DNA of 64,000 nt from Stercorarius parasiticus (GCA_013396915.1 VWZL01005146.1:235222-299221), one strand, 5' to 3'. Shown: positions 1-13,600, counted from the first letter of the stretch. Notes: generated by a model not told the origin, from the sequence alone. Program-made: numbers and translations.

Positions 1-3000
1 AAAACCAGACATTCAGGTGGTTATTCTTAAAATATGCAGGTGCATTTGGTGGGCTTTGTATTGTTTGTGGGTTCTCTTTTTTGAGTTAGGCAATGTTGTT
101 TTGGGGAAAATTTTTTTTTTCCCCCATTCAGATCCCTTTCCTGGGATGGTTGACCACATGGACACGGGTATGGTTTAGTTGTGGAGGACAGCCTCAGGAC
201 AACTTGTAAAATCTGATGTATCTGTTTGAGAAAAATGCCTGTAGGACAAAGGAGCTCAGTTTAGAGTCTGGGAGGGGGTGATAAGGGAGCGGCCTCTAGC
301 ACCGCTGTGTGCTCTCTGCCACGTCCTGCCCTGGCACTGCTCGCTTGAGGACTTCACTCTCTTCTGTATCAGTTCTTGTTTCGCTCAGTTTTCTGGCAAT
401 GAAATGTGATTTACAAGTGTAGCTGTTTCACAATCCCCTTAAGTCATCCGGGGACAGAGCTGCTGTTGACGGGCACGGTTCCTGCCACTCTTTCCAGAGG
501 GTGCTGCCACCTCCATGCTGCTGCAACACAGCTAATTGTACCATACACCATACAACTGGCTTGGTGAGTTTTCCTGTTTTGGTATTGATGGGTTAGTTTT
601 CATGCTGTTCCATCTCCCGGTGTGCTTCCCTCTGCAGCCCTGCGAGCGGTTGTGCCAGTGGCAGGAGCAGGATGGGGATGGGAAGGATGCAGGAGAAGGG
701 CAAGGATGCTTATTTTAGCAGTAGCGCTGCTGTATGCCAACTGTAAGTGACCTTAATCATAGCCAAAGGGTCCTGCCTTCCATCACTCTTGGTATTAATG
801 CTTCAGAGAATGGGTCTTTAATAGGTTTTATTACAGTGCCAGCACCTGGAGTGAAGAGGAGTGAGCAGAGGCTGCTGGATCCCACAGGCGTTAATGAGAG
901 TCCTGGATCCTGTGAGGCTGTCCTTGTCCTGTGTAGCTTGCTAACCTCCGTACACCTCACAAGTCCTGCTGGAAACGGGCCTGATGCAATGAGCGTCCTT
1001 AATGGCAGTGTGTATTTTAAAACTGTGCTTAATTGTTTTTGTCTAACCTGATGAGATGGTTTTGATCTGTTGCGCTAGTTAGGTGATTGCACAAAAATCA
1101 GGGTTTTAAAAACAATCTGTTGATTTCGGAAAGGATTTTATTTTTTTTTCCCCTCCTAAGGAAAAAAGAATAAAAGGCCTGAAGTCTTTAGCAATTGGGT
1201 AGTTATTACAGAAATCATTGTTAGTCTCTCTTTTCCATGGGGTAAAGGTAATACTGGAACAGAGATGCACACAGCTGCTGAAAGGTGGTACTGTTTGGCC
1301 CTGAGATTAATTGCCAACTAAAACATTGCTGCAGTTTCTTTTCAGGAAGAAGAAAGCAAAATAATTGAAGGATTGTTTGCCAGTGGAAACACGATTTGTT
1401 TTATACGTATGAAGAAGCAGAATTAACTAGTGCTGCCCTCTTGCAGCTCAACAGCAAAAGAGTCATTAATCTAGTCTCAATACAGTTATCACTTTATCTT
1501 GTTTAGGTACAGTTACAGCTACAGGTTTTCTGAAGGAAAGGTAGGCAGGGAGAGTTTACAGTAATCTTTTGAAGAGAAGATAAGGTGATTCCTTCATGCA
1601 GTAGCTCTTGGATCTACAGTCTCCTAAATTTGAAGGAGATGGAAAAGACCCTTGTTCTGTGAAAACAGGCTTAGACTTCTTCCAAATTCCATGTAACTGC
1701 AGCTATTTTCTTGGTATAAGGATCACTTTCCAAGGAAACTCAATAAATAATCTTCCTCTTTGATTTTTTTAATGACTAAAGGTGTCCTGGGGAGAAGGTG
1801 TCTGTTCTGCAGTCTGTGCAGCTGGGGGTGCGATGGCTTTGGTCATCAGCAGGCAATGGTTGGGCTGCAGGGCAGGGGAGCCTCTTCTTCCAACTCTTCA
1901 CCTGGAAGTGATGACTCCAAAGAGTTCATGCCTTCCTACGACTCTCTTCAAAAGTTGGAGGAACTGTTTGCTCCTGCCTCTGAAGAAAAGGTGGGTTGGA
2001 GTGGTTTTTGGTGCATGAAAACCTGAAGTGCGTCTAAAATGACTGCTTTTGTAGGTTCTTAATCTGACTACTGCTGCTGCGGTCTTTGAGACGTCCTCTG
2101 TTCTTGCCAGGTGTGTAATGCTGCTAAATATCTGTATGTTGGGGACAAACAAATAAAAAACCAGTCTGTACTTGTGCAGTGTGCGGGGCTCTGTTACTGA
2201 TCTTTAACTGGCTTTACGATGTTAGATTGAAGAGGGTTGGTTTCTTCATGGTGTAACGCTGTACTTTGAACCACTAATATTCTGAGAGGTTTTTATCTAG
2301 GCATGTGTTTTGTTCTGGTCTGTGCCATATTTTAAGTACTTGTTTCATCATTTGTGTTTACCTAAAGTACTTCAGGAGTTACCTCCTCATCCCCCACCCC
2401 CATGTTATTCATGTTGAATAACAGCAGGGAAGAGGAGCTTGAGATGGTGTTTAAGCCTGAAAAGGTTAGAGGTAGACATCTGTTGAAGACAGCGAGATTG
2501 CGTATGGGCCAGAGCTAGGAGAGTGGAAAATCCTGATGAGGAGTTAAGGCTTTCATGAGAGATTTAACGTCGAATCAACGAATTTTTATCCAAGTCCTCA
2601 GCCCAGCAGGGAACAGGTGATGGGCGGATTGAGATTGCTTCTGCCATTTTCAAGGTGAGCTGTATCCAGTGGGCCATCTGAAATCTAACTTCAAGTGTTA
2701 GCGTTCAGAGAATCATTCTGAAGGTGCTCTAACATTTGCTTTGATTCCTTCTGTCTCACCCTGCATGTTCTTGATTCGGTAGGCATTAAGCTCTGTTTAA
2801 AATACTGCTCGAACACAATTTATTTTTTTTCCTATGCTGAAGTAATCCATTCTTTTTAGAGCTAAAAATCAGAGTCATAGATATCTGCAAATAGCAGTAA
2901 TTTATGTCCTTTTAGAACAGTAGGAGAGCCTAACATTTTTTTATACAAAGTGTTTTACTTACTTTAAATATGAGACATTCTAAAAAATTCTATTAGTTTG

Positions 3001-4430
3001 AACTACATCGGATGCTTCCTGCCAGTTGTATGTAATCTGTCATCGTTTGGAGCACTAATGGCCACTTAAAATGGCAAATCAAGCCTCTTTTTGCTCTCTG
3101 TGCTGGTAAAGACCAGCACAAAGAATGTGTGTTTGGCCTCATGGAGGATTTTTGCCTGTAATTTCTTTCAAGGCTTCATAGTTGTATAAGGAAGGATGTT
3201 GAGTTTGAAGGGATACCAAAATGTGTGTCTGTGTGCGTTAAATAACTCTGCATGTCCAGCCCACCCAAGATGAGACTCAGTTTAATCTGATGAAGATTGT
3301 TTAATCTGACGACGTGATGCAACACAGTGGTTGGGACAAGTTGGTAGCACACATTCTTGGTCAATCGCGGTGCCACGGCTGTGTGTTGAAACCCTTGACT
3401 TTAGTTAGGGCCCTTTCCTTAGTTGTGTGCCCTTACCTTTTCCCTTTATCATCTTTCACTGTGCAGTTTCTTAGTCCCTTCCGTTTATTAATCAGGGTAG
3501 TTGTCTGACTGGCTTCTTACTGTAGAGCTGTGCTCTGCTGATTGCCTTTCCCTTTTTTTAAATCGCTGCAGAGGTCAATTCCTCTAGTATAACAGGAGCC
3601 TCTAGAAAATGAAGATACTGCTGAAATTATGTAGATTGATAATTCTGGGGAAAACATACAAACTATTGTGTGCTGTCGTAACTATGTGTTGTTATGAACC
3701 TTCTTATCAACTGTTTGTGAGGGTGGAAAAAAAGTGCTGCCCCTCCTTGTTTTTCAAATGGAGGCATGGGCTTCCAACATGTATTTTTTTTTTTTACTAT
3801 CCCACTGTTGTCTAGAAATCAAAACTTTAATCCAGAGTTATTTAATATGCTTGCAAAGCTTGAGAATAATAAACTATTTGAAGTATGACAGAGAGAAGAG
3901 GCAAAATATATGCAATACATACTCACAAATAGTTTTGTTTTGACATTTATCTTGCTGTAGTCATTCTGCCAACTGGCTTCAGGCACGGCTACCAAAAGAA
4001 TGAACACATGTTGCATTCATTAGTTCTCATCTGGCTGTGCTTCATCTTGCAAGACAAGCGAAATCATGATCACGCTAAATAGATTGTAATGCGTTTGTAA
4101 TATGAGTTCCCTTTTGCGGAGCCTGCTGCTTTTCAGCCCCGGTGCTTTGCTTTGCTTTAATAGTGTGGGGACGAGCATGTTGCCAGTGATGTCAGTGCTT
4201 TTTTATCTTGGAAGATGTCATGTGAAAAATATTCAAATATAATACTCTACAAACAACCACCCCCTTTCTCTCTCTTTCCCCCCCCGTGTGAACTTTTGAT
4301 GTCAGGTTGTGCTGTGACTGACATCAGGTCTGGGGTGTTCCTGACACGGGGGTGGAACGCATTTTGCAGCAGTAATGGTTTTATCTGGATCGACCCGAGT
4401 ACAAAACCCCGTGTTCGTTAGTTGTTTGCG
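1..4430. other. 5' flanking DNA, no gene recognised
   Basis: About 4.4 kb upstream of the EML4 CpG island. Reading frames here are short, overlap one another on both strands, and show no domain or family resemblance that I recognise. The composition is AT-rich with a few GC-richer patches near 260-360, 590-960 and 1790-2010. A perfect 9-bp inverted repeat lies at 3099-3120. Distal promoter or enhancer elements may be present but nothing can be pinned from sequence alone. Confidence 0.6.
3099..3120. repeat. Perfect 9-bp inverted repeat with 4-nt loop
   Basis: TGTGCTGGT at 3099-3107 and its exact reverse complement ACCAGCACA at 3112-3120 enclose the loop AAAG. It could form a hairpin in RNA or a cruciform in DNA. 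It sits in non-coding flank and no function is evident; a chance occurrence is possible. Confidence 0.5.
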
Positions 4431-4529
4431 GTGTTCCTTTATGCTCCGAGCGCGGGCACGTTTATTGCTGTTGCCGTGTTATCGTTAATGTCGTGACTTT
4501 AACACGGGCCGTCAGCACCGTGCGGCGCG

Positions 4530-4532
4530 ATG
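4530..4532 (+). promoter_or_regulatory. Upstream ATG in the EML4 leader
   Basis: An ATG with G at -3 and G at +4 lies 38 nt before the inferred EML4 start, so as written it is out of frame and its reading frame overlaps the real start. The interval contains a long G run with an unresolved base at 4546. If one base is missing there, this ATG would be in frame and would extend the protein by 13 residues. The frame upstream of the chosen start is otherwise open to 4493. Confidence 0.4.
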
Positions 4533-4567
4533 GCGACGGGGGGGGNGGCTTGGCGTCGGGGAGAGGG

Positions 4568-4634
4568 ATGGAAGACAGCCTGCCCTGCCTGGCCGCTGCC
4601 TGCGACCCCTCGGCGCTCATCGGCTTCTGCACGG
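4568..4634 (+). CDS. EML4: EML4 coding exon 1 (EML1-like leader)
   Basis: Encodes 22 residues beginning [10 protein letters not shown] and ending ALIGFCT, plus one base of a split codon. The ATG has G at -3 and G at +4. The donor at 4635 is ACGG|GTAAAG. Joined to exon 2 it gives [11 protein letters not shown], closely parallel to EML1, whose leader starts MEDGF and ends LLQFCN-DDSASAAS. Reference human EML4 instead starts with the short leader MDGFAGSL before the same DDSISAAS. The exon lies in the CpG island. No other transcript evidence is available, so the start is inferred from phase, paralogy and position. Confidence 0.85.
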
Positions 4635-7600
4635 GTAAAGTACCGCCGCCTGCCCCGCGTGGGGAGGGGACCGGCACCGGGCACCCGCCGCCCCGCCAGT
4701 CTGTGAGGGCTCCCTGAAAATGAGCGCCCGCTCTTTTCGCTCAGCGGNNNNNNNNNNNNNNNNNNNNNNNNNNNNNNNNNNNNNNNNNNNNNNNNNNNNN
4801 NNNNNNNNNNNNNNNNNNNNNNNNNNNNNNNNNNNNNNNNNNNNNNNNNNNNNNNNNNNNNNNNNNNGCCCGCTCTTTTCGCTCAGCGGTTCCCTTCCCT
4901 GGAGGTGTTGGTGGGGTGGGAAGAGAAACGTGTGAAGCAAACAGCGGGGTAAATACTTAAATATTTAAATATTTATCCGTGCCGATTAAGTTAGCGCTGC
5001 GCCCTCATGAGCAGCCGGCGAGGTGCGCTGCGCTCCGGGGCTGAGCTGCGGCATCCTAACCTTGAGAAAGTTTAAAAAAAAAAACCAAAAAAAAAAAAAA
5101 AAACCCAAACCAATTTTGATGCGTGTGGATAGGGGATTACATGAGGGGAAGGAGGATGAGGAGGTTAGTACTGGTTGGGCAGAAGGCTCCTGGCGTGGGT
5201 GGCGGTGGGCGCTCCCGCCCCCCCGGGACGCCGGCGAGGGGCCCGTCCCGCCGGGTCGCGGCCCGTCCCGGCCCTTAGACGGGGAGTATTTTGTGGGAAA
5301 CCCCCTTTGCAGACCTCGGGAAGGAGCTGCTGCTGTGTGTCCCTTTCGTTTCGACCCGTCGGTTTTAGGGTTTTCCGAAGGAAAAGCGGGAGGGAATGCC
5401 GTCGGGCCTCAGGCAGGAGGCGGTGCAGGCTCGGCCAGCGGGGGCTGCTGCGGCTCCGTGCACGTGGCTGTGCTGCTGCTCTGTCTGCGAAACATGCATT
5501 TGCCCTTCAGAACTAAGGGTTTGTTGGGGTTTTTTTTCCCCGCTTTATTTTTACTATTTCCGTAGTAAAAACGAAATATTTCAACACACATTTCCTTTCT
5601 TTAAACAGCTGCTATCAAGCCAGACTCTCTTTGAGTGTAAATCAGGTAATTAATCGCAGCATTCTAGCTGTATCAACCCGAAGTATGAGAGTTAAGTCGT
5701 AAAAAGACCGACCGAACAAATAACCCCCACTAATAAATCAGATGGTATATGCATACAACACATGTATATACAATACATAAAATGCATTGCTCTTGTATGT
5801 GGTGAAGTGTGTTATTGCAAATGAAACAAACATCGCCGAGCAGCTCTTCTTTGTTTGCTGATTCATACCCTGCGGTTTTGATACAAATACAGTATCTTGC
5901 ATAGAAGACCTTATACTTTCATCCTGAAATATGATGGTAAACAGGAAAGTTTGTTTAAAAAAAAAAATAAAAAAAACCCACCCAAGGACAGGTGTTCAAT
6001 GTATAAATTTCTATGTGTATTTAGTGGGAGAGAGGAACGACCTTGCTACGGTGTACTTTCTTAAAGTGAGCAACGCGGTGTACTTTATCTGCTTCAGAAT
6101 TCAAAGCATTCGGTTTAGAATTCAAGATGTTGCAATGCTTGGGAAAGAGGGAGGGTGAATTGGAAATCTTAAAATTACAAGTGCTTCTCACAGTCTTTTG
6201 CAGGCTTGCAAGGATTTTTAGGGTAGAAAAGAAAGGGAAATATTTAACTTTATCTTCAGAATGAAATTCAAAGAACAGCAGGTTTTATGGCTGTAACTTG
6301 CAACTTTGTTTCTGATTCTGTTGACTTTAATGGCTTTTAGCAAGAGTTTCTGTGATCGTCTGTGAAAAATAATAGCAGTGTCTCAGACTTGAGTTTGAGG
6401 CATATCTTGAATTTCAGAAGCGAGTGTGGCGTGATGAACTTGCCTTTGAGATTTGTCTAGAAATCCAGCAGAATAAGGTGCAAGAAATACATTCTTTTCT
6501 TAATGCATGTGTTCTACTTTAATTTTTTTTCTGCGTCTTAGAAAAAAATTTTGACTAAAATCTTGACACAAAACTGAGGATTTTGCTGAAAAAGAGTTTA
6601 AGACAGCATTTGTAATTAAAAGAAAACATGGCTTTGGATACTCTTAGCAGTGTAATATATTCTGCTGTTTTAAAAGTTGATTCCTACTTACATCATTAAA
6701 CCTAATATATCTTTATATAAAGTTTTCTGAGGAATGTGTGTTGGCTGGCAAATAAACTTACAGCGATAAGAAACCGGTGTTATGGAGAATCAACAAGTGC
6801 TTTGTTCATGTGAAATTTCTAACCTCATCCTCAAGAGCTCCTTGCCTTGAGGGCTTTTAGTAAGTTTGCAGTGGTAACAAGTAGGAAAAAGCCTGAGATT
6901 AAGCTGTAGAAAGAATTTGAATATTTTTTTTTTTGGCCATACATGCTCATTCTTGCTTTATTTGATGAAGACTAAGGCTTTGTACTAACACTAGGGTATT
7001 TCAGGTGAGATTTTGGGGGATAACTTTTTTAATAAGCATTCTATAGTGATATGCTTTTCTATAGGAACTTCTCTACCTTACCTTTAATTGTGATTTGTTT
7101 TTGTACGTATGTCCAATTGCTCATTTCTTGGCAAAGCTGAAAATAGGTTCCCAGTTCAGCAGCGAAACACTAGCACTCCCTTTTAACATATGCGATATCA
7201 GTGCTGATGGGCAGCTTAATCAGATTTTTAAAAAAGCTTTTTTGATGTCAGTAGGGACAACTTTTTTTTCTACTTGTATTTAATTAGCCTTTTATAATTA
7301 AAGCTAAGGCAAGGGCTTATGCTGTAATGTGTCCCTTCAGGAAGATCTTAGCTATCACATTAGATCTGGGCTAGAATTTAGCTTAGGTCATACAGATCGG
7401 GATAGAAGTTTTCAGTTTGACCAAGGAAAATACTTACCTACAAGCAAAACTTTAGCTTTGCATGCTTCTTGATTATTTTTTTTCCCTACAGTGACACTTA
7501 GCATTGTAAACAGTATGTACAAATGGAAGAAAAAAGCCCATCAATATCCCCAAATCTGTAAACTCTGTTGCTTTCAGACTCTTAAATTGATTTGGATAAA

Positions 7601-10600
7601 TTTATCTTTAATGTTAAGATTAGAAGAGAGTTTGCCGAGGTGGTGTTTCATAGTGGGGGTTTGCCAGTTGCTGGAGGCATTGATAGTAAACGTGTTGTGG
7701 GGGCTCTTCAGGGCTTCTGCAGAGGTGAAACCAGCTCTTCCTTGAGCTTGGTGCTGCTCACCGAGGAGATGACACCTGCCTTGGAGGCCACCTTGGCCAG
7801 CAGAGGCTTTGCCCTCCACTGTGCTGGCAGGGGCTGACAGTGGCTTGTGCATGGTGCTGCTCCTGCTGCTTTGCTTCCCTGCCCAGGTGCCCGAGGAGAA
7901 GTACCTACTTTGAATTAGTGCCTAACATATGGAACTTCGCTTTTAGTATTCAGATGTTACAAAGGCTTTTTTTTCTTTCTAGTCCCTGTTATGTAGGCAA
8001 AATTAGACAAATTTGACATAAAACCCCTACTTTCAGCTTGATATTTTACTTGAAAGGGTGGTTAGTTACTGGATGGAGACCAGTTAAATAAACCAAGTAT
8101 TAGCCTATTCCAGGGGATTCCATCTCCCTGAATAGTGTTTTTCTTATAGTCTTGGACTGCCACAACTACAACGTTTGTGTTAATGCAGTGAAGCCTTTTT
8201 AAATGGGACAACTTCTGCTGTAATTACATTGAAAACTATTGAGCTAGCCTTACTCTAGACGCTGCCAGTAATAATGATGATAAATGTGAAACTCCGTATC
8301 ACTGTCTTAATATTAAAAAAATAAAATTTAAAAAAAGTCTGAAAGAATCCGTATCATCTTAGTTGATTCACCTAAAATGTTATAATATTCAGTGTTTGAT
8401 TAAATATTTAACTTCCTGTACGTCTCGTGTATTTGGCACACGATTTGATTATGTGAGAGTCAGTGCTGTCATAGCGAGTTTGAAAACTACTTTAAATTAT
8501 TTGTTCTGAGTAATTGGGAAGTAATCAATCCACATTATCGTTTCCATCTCCCAAAAGTATCAGACTCAGAACAAGCACTCCTCCCTTCAGTTGGTATATT
8601 TTTACGAAGGAGGGGAGAGTTCCCACCAGCCCATGCTGGCTTACCTAGTACGAGATTTCCAACTGGGAAGATGGGGGAAGGCTTTTTGACGTACTGTGAG
8701 TGCTGCTGCAGGTCCAGATCCAGTGTTCAGTGAGCAGGTGTTTGCCCTGGGGGATGAGGGTCAACCTTGCTGAGTGGCCCAAAACTCATTTAAGCATTTT
8801 CGCTAGTGGGAAGTTACATTAGTGAGGAGGTTTAAAGAATTAAAAGCTATATTAGAATAGTATTGTCCACAGTCCTGGGCTAGAAATGTGTTGATAGTGT
8901 CCCTGAACTTTCTTTCCTGTTTTCCAGGAAAAAAACCTATTTGATAGTAGCACTCTTAAAGAACCTCAGTGAGTTTGCTGGGCGAAGGAGGCAGAGTGTT
9001 TTATTTTCTAGAAATAATGAAATGCAACCCAGATATTCCACAAGAGCTGGGGCTCCTTCTCCCCAGGGTTATGGTAGTCCAAATGCTTTAGGCTATATTT
9101 TGGGAAAATTCTCTGCTTCCTATTGATCTCCTGACTGAAGGGCAAACTGGTCCCTAGCAGGCCGAACAGTAGTCACCAAGAAATGAATGCAAAGGGTTGC
9201 ATTTTTGTAGAAACGGCCATTCATGCTTGTAATTGAAGGGTTTAAATGCCTGTAAATGGGTGTCTCTGAATGTAGGGACAAATGGGATATTACTCTCCTT
9301 TTGTACGCTTCTTTGCTAATTATTTCATAAGTTATAGAAGGAGTTGATGGCAGCCGCCACTCTTTACTGGTGAAATTTCCTACATCATTTCAACATCTTC
9401 AGCTAGGATCCTTGTCTTACGTATAGAGGTGAAATCCCATCTCATTATAGTTCATGAAAATACCATTGCTGCCTCTTACGCAGTGGTAAGTCAACTAGAA
9501 TTTGCGGAATAATGTATACTTGTTTTTAAGTTCTACTTCCTTACCAGATAAGTATGGTTTTACATGCCACCTTCTACTAATTTGGCAGAGTTAAATGAAG
9601 CTTTTATTGAGTGGTTATATTAAGCAATTACAAGCACAGTTGGGCTAAGCAGTATTTACTTGCTTCGTGAGTTAGCTGAGCCTATGCTTAATGAAGTGAG
9701 CTGTAAGCTAGATGGGCTAGCTGTTTCCAGGCTTCATTACGTTAAATTTAGTGTCAAATCAGGAACCCCCGTTCCATGTAACTGAGAGAAGGGACACGCC
9801 TGGTCCCACCCAGCTGTGCGCAGGACAGGCTGGTGCGGTGGCGTCGGGCAGAGCCATGGGCGTCCCTCTGTCAGGTCAAACACGGTGTTTGACTCTGCAT
9901 GTCACCGACTGCAGATGTGTTGTACATGTTTGCATGTACACAGCTCATCAAAAATCTTCCAATGTATGTCTCAACTGAGAAACAAAAGAAAAAGTCTATC
10001 TGGTACATACTGTGGTAAATATCTGCATTATTGCACTTTAGCGTGTGACTAAATATCTGTAATATTGCACTGTAACAGCAGTGCTATGTAGATAGGACAT
10101 AAAATTACAAATATCATAAAGGTCTGTAGGGGTTTTCATCTCATACTGTTTAGAAGGTTAATACTTAACCCTGACTCAATGGAATAAGTGTCACTTCTTT
10201 AACTTAATAGTTAACTTTCAAAAATGTGGTTACATTTTTTTGGTGATGTTTCTTCTGCTTTTCTATTCATGCCACTTCTGACAGTTCTAGGAATATGTCT
10301 TAGTCATCAAAAGGGGGTTGATGAGGACTTGGGCAGGGTAACGGTTGGCATTTTCTTAGCAGTCACAGAAAGTAATTGCAAGGTGAAGTAACTGCAAGCT
10401 CGAAGCTGCTGAAGTACCACATTTGGTGAAATTTCAGAGGTGCAGTTGACGCAGCAAACTTTTCATTAAAGGTCAGATAAAAAGGTTCAGGCTGCACACA
10501 CTTTGTTAGCACTGAGTCTTTGCTCTCAAATTTTGAGTAATGCCCAGATTAAGAAACCTAAGAAAGTATCTTTATGAGCCCTACATCACACCCTTGCTTC

Positions 10601-13600
10601 ACACAGGTAAGTAAATTAATCAGGAAAGCAGCAGCATTGGAAACCTCCCTTTAGTTTTGCGTGCTGCAAAAGCGCTGCTTCAACCTGCTCCTTCTGCAGG
10701 GAGCCAGAGCAGCTCTGAAAGCAGAAGCTGCAGTGAAACACAGAAAAACCGCTGGACATGCAAAACCTGCCCGGTGAGCAGGGAAGGAGAAGGTATGACC
10801 AGATGTGACAGTCATTAGTCACAGTTGTTTATTGTGTGTTGAGAAGATGCTCTGATGTATCGTAAGAACGGATAGAATTTAGTTACTATGTCTTCTGCCT
10901 TTGTTCTTCTCTACCAGTGCATTTTTTGCTTTTCATATGCTCTAAAAATGCATTAATTTGTTGGGTTTTGCCCTTGTTTGCCTATGGTGTCTTCAGAAGC
11001 ATTTAAAACCATGAGAATAAGCACAGTCAGATTTCTGATACCTATGAAATGCATCGAAGGGAGTGCTCCCTTCCAGGAGAAGCTGGTTGAGTTGGTCCTT
11101 CAGGTTTCTGCATGCTATTGCCACCGTTGTTTTTACCCGTTTGCTCAATGGCTTAAGTGGCACGGTGTCTTGAGCAATAAGGTTTTTGGGGAGTTGTTTT
11201 TTGTTTGTTTGTTTGGGTTTTTTTTTGTTTTGTTTTGGTTTTTGGGTTTTTTTAATATGATAAAGGGGAAAAAATTGGAGCTGGAAGTGGCTTTTGATTC
11301 CTGAGTGGTTTGCACTGACAACGCGTGGTTTCTGTATCGGGTTTACATTATGTGGCTGGTGGTGAAGTGGCCCCGGGGGCTGTTGGGCAGGAGCTGGCAG
11401 GGGCAAAGCCATGCTCCTGGCCCTGCTCCCTCTGCAGCAGAGCTGTGACACTGCTGGGGCAGGGTCACTTGTCCTCTCTGCCTGCAGGTTGATGCTGGGA
11501 GATCTTCCCCAGCTCTCTGAGGTACAGGCTGTGGTTCGTGTGGTGCCCTCGTACAAGGACTTCTTGCTATGCGAGTTGCAGGTTGCAAAGGATGGTCACA
11601 CCTAGTTAGAGTGTGGGCTTGCACAGGAGCTGCAGAGGGCTAAGTGAAGGTGGAAATTTGCAGTGTGTTGACACAATAAGTTAGTAAATGTGGATTAGTA
11701 GGTTAAACAGCCTGGCATTTACTCTTGAGTAAGAGCGTGCACTTAAGTAGTTACTACATGGAAGCGCTGATGCTGTCAGCTCCCTCTTGGGCTCGCTCCC
11801 TGATAGTTTATGCGGCCGTATGCGTACGTCGTAGGCCAAAGAACGTGCTTGTGCTAGCTGTTTTAATTCTTTCCTTGCTAACACCAAAAAATAAAAATAA
11901 AATTTCTAAAATGAGATTATTGGAAAGGTTAGAAGATGCTGAATATGTATAAAACGATTTTGTTCTTATTGACATATTCTGTTGTGGCAGGGGGATCCTT
12001 TCATGCATGAAGAATCCTGTTATTTTGGCTGGCAGTATTATGCAGAAATAGCATGCTCCCGGATGGTTCTTTCATACGTATAAATGGCTGAATTAGTGTA
12101 GCTAATGCTTAGTAAGTGTATGTGGAATTAGTCAGTCTTAAAACATAAGCATTAAAGGAATAAACTGGATAATTCTGTTGTTTAAGATGATGGCTGTTTC
12201 CAGAATAACTATTATTTTTTTGGCTTTAGATTATTCCCCTCACAGATATCAAACAAAGTTACACAAATCTCCAGGATTTTTTAAAGGGAAGAGGACTGAA
12301 TTGCAAACACCAGAGACCTACAACATAATAGCTTTTTCTGGTATATTTTTGCAGTTCATTAGTTGGAAGTCTGTTAGTGTGAAACTATAAATTTTCTTTC
12401 TGTGGGCTGCAAGCAGGTTTTTACACAGCATTGCTGTTGCTGGTGTGTTATAGAAAGTCAGAAGAGATACCGCGTGTGCTGAAGGGAAGAGCTTTGCGGT
12501 TGGGCTGCCAGGGAGCGATGGCTGACACGGCAGTGGGAGGTTGAGCAGCAACAGAGAGGCTTTAAGCTCCTGCTTTTTTTAAACTTGTGTACTTTAGCAC
12601 ACAAAGATTCCCATTTCTGAGGATACTTTGGTTGGTGTTGGTTCTTGATTAATTAATACCTTGATTTTGGGGGGAGAAGGAGGAAAATGGGCAAAAATGC
12701 AGCTGTTACATAGTCACAACAGATTTAATTCTTGTTTCCCTATCAAGTATTTCTAATGCACATCCATGATCAGTCCCATAGGCCTTGCTATGTGTAGGGC
12801 ATGTTTTTACCTAAAACCTGTTACTTTGTAGCAAATAATGGGAAAAGAAACCTGAAGATTTTTTTTCCACTTCAGAAGCTCCATCCATTCAAAGAACAGG
12901 CTATAAGTAATCTGTTTGTTTATGATACAAAACGTGATGTATTTAAGCACCTTTGATAGAAATATGGTCCCTTTTATATTTACAAAATTGGGCAAACATT
13001 CCACATAAGAAATATATGTGTTTTCCTAAAGGATCTTTTGAGAAGGAAGGAAAAGGGATCCCCATGGAAACGCGATGTTTTTCCCATGCGGGCAAATTCC
13101 ATGCACACATTCATGATGGTTTCATATGATTTATCAATAGCGATTATGACACTTCAATTTTTTGTAGGACTTCTACATAAAATATGTTCAAGGTGAAATC
13201 TTAGAAGTTCTTAGCATGCCTATGTCATCCAAAATGTTCTGTTCAGTGATTGATTTTTCTCTGAGAAGTTGTAGCATCATATAACACTGTTTCCATGCAT
13301 TTGTGTGTGTTTGCAGGTAAATTGATTCTGAAACCTGCTTTGTGGCTTAGCCTGAATAAAGATGAGACCTAATTCCTCCCTTTCCAGTGCAGTTTTCCAT
13401 TTTAGGCATAATAGTGCCAGGATTAGCAACTTCTGGCTTCATTTTTATGTATTCATTTTTTGGAAGCAGCCTAACTATAGTTTTTTAAAATACATGTATA
13501 GTCACACATAGAGAAGTCTGTCATGCTGTTGAGGAGTTCTTCCTCTTCATGAATTAAATTAGTTTAATCTCATTGTTACGTCATTTGTTTGTAGAGCATT

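Larger units (their letters stand above)
4430..5515 (+). promoter_or_regulatory. EML4: CpG-island promoter region of EML4
   Basis: GC- and CpG-dense DNA starts abruptly near 4430 in otherwise AT-rich sequence and continues, across an assembly gap and an A-rich tract, to about 5515. It encloses coding exon 1 (4568-4634) and the start of intron 1. No TATA box is evident just upstream of the ATG, which fits a TATA-less, dispersed-initiation housekeeping promoter. The transcription start cannot be placed from sequence. Boundaries are judged by eye from CpG frequency. Confidence 0.75.

Noticed and set aside
1760..2026. Plus-strand frame with a plausible exon-like segment (SSPGSDDSKEFMPSYDSLQK) before a GTGGGT
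   Set aside because: Overlapped by another open frame and a minus-strand frame, no clear acceptor phase partner and no family recognised. Not enough to call an exon.
5023..5565. 180-codon plus-strand open frame in the CpG island
   Set aside because: It runs through the A-rich tract and GC-rich island DNA, has overlapping open frames in other registers, and shows no recognisable domain. Stop codons are rare by composition here.
10993..11556. 187-codon minus-strand open frame in intron 1
   Set aside because: Its middle is a Lys/Gln/Pro repeat translated from the T/G-rich tract, and the rest overlaps other frames in a GC-rich patch. No homology is recognised.
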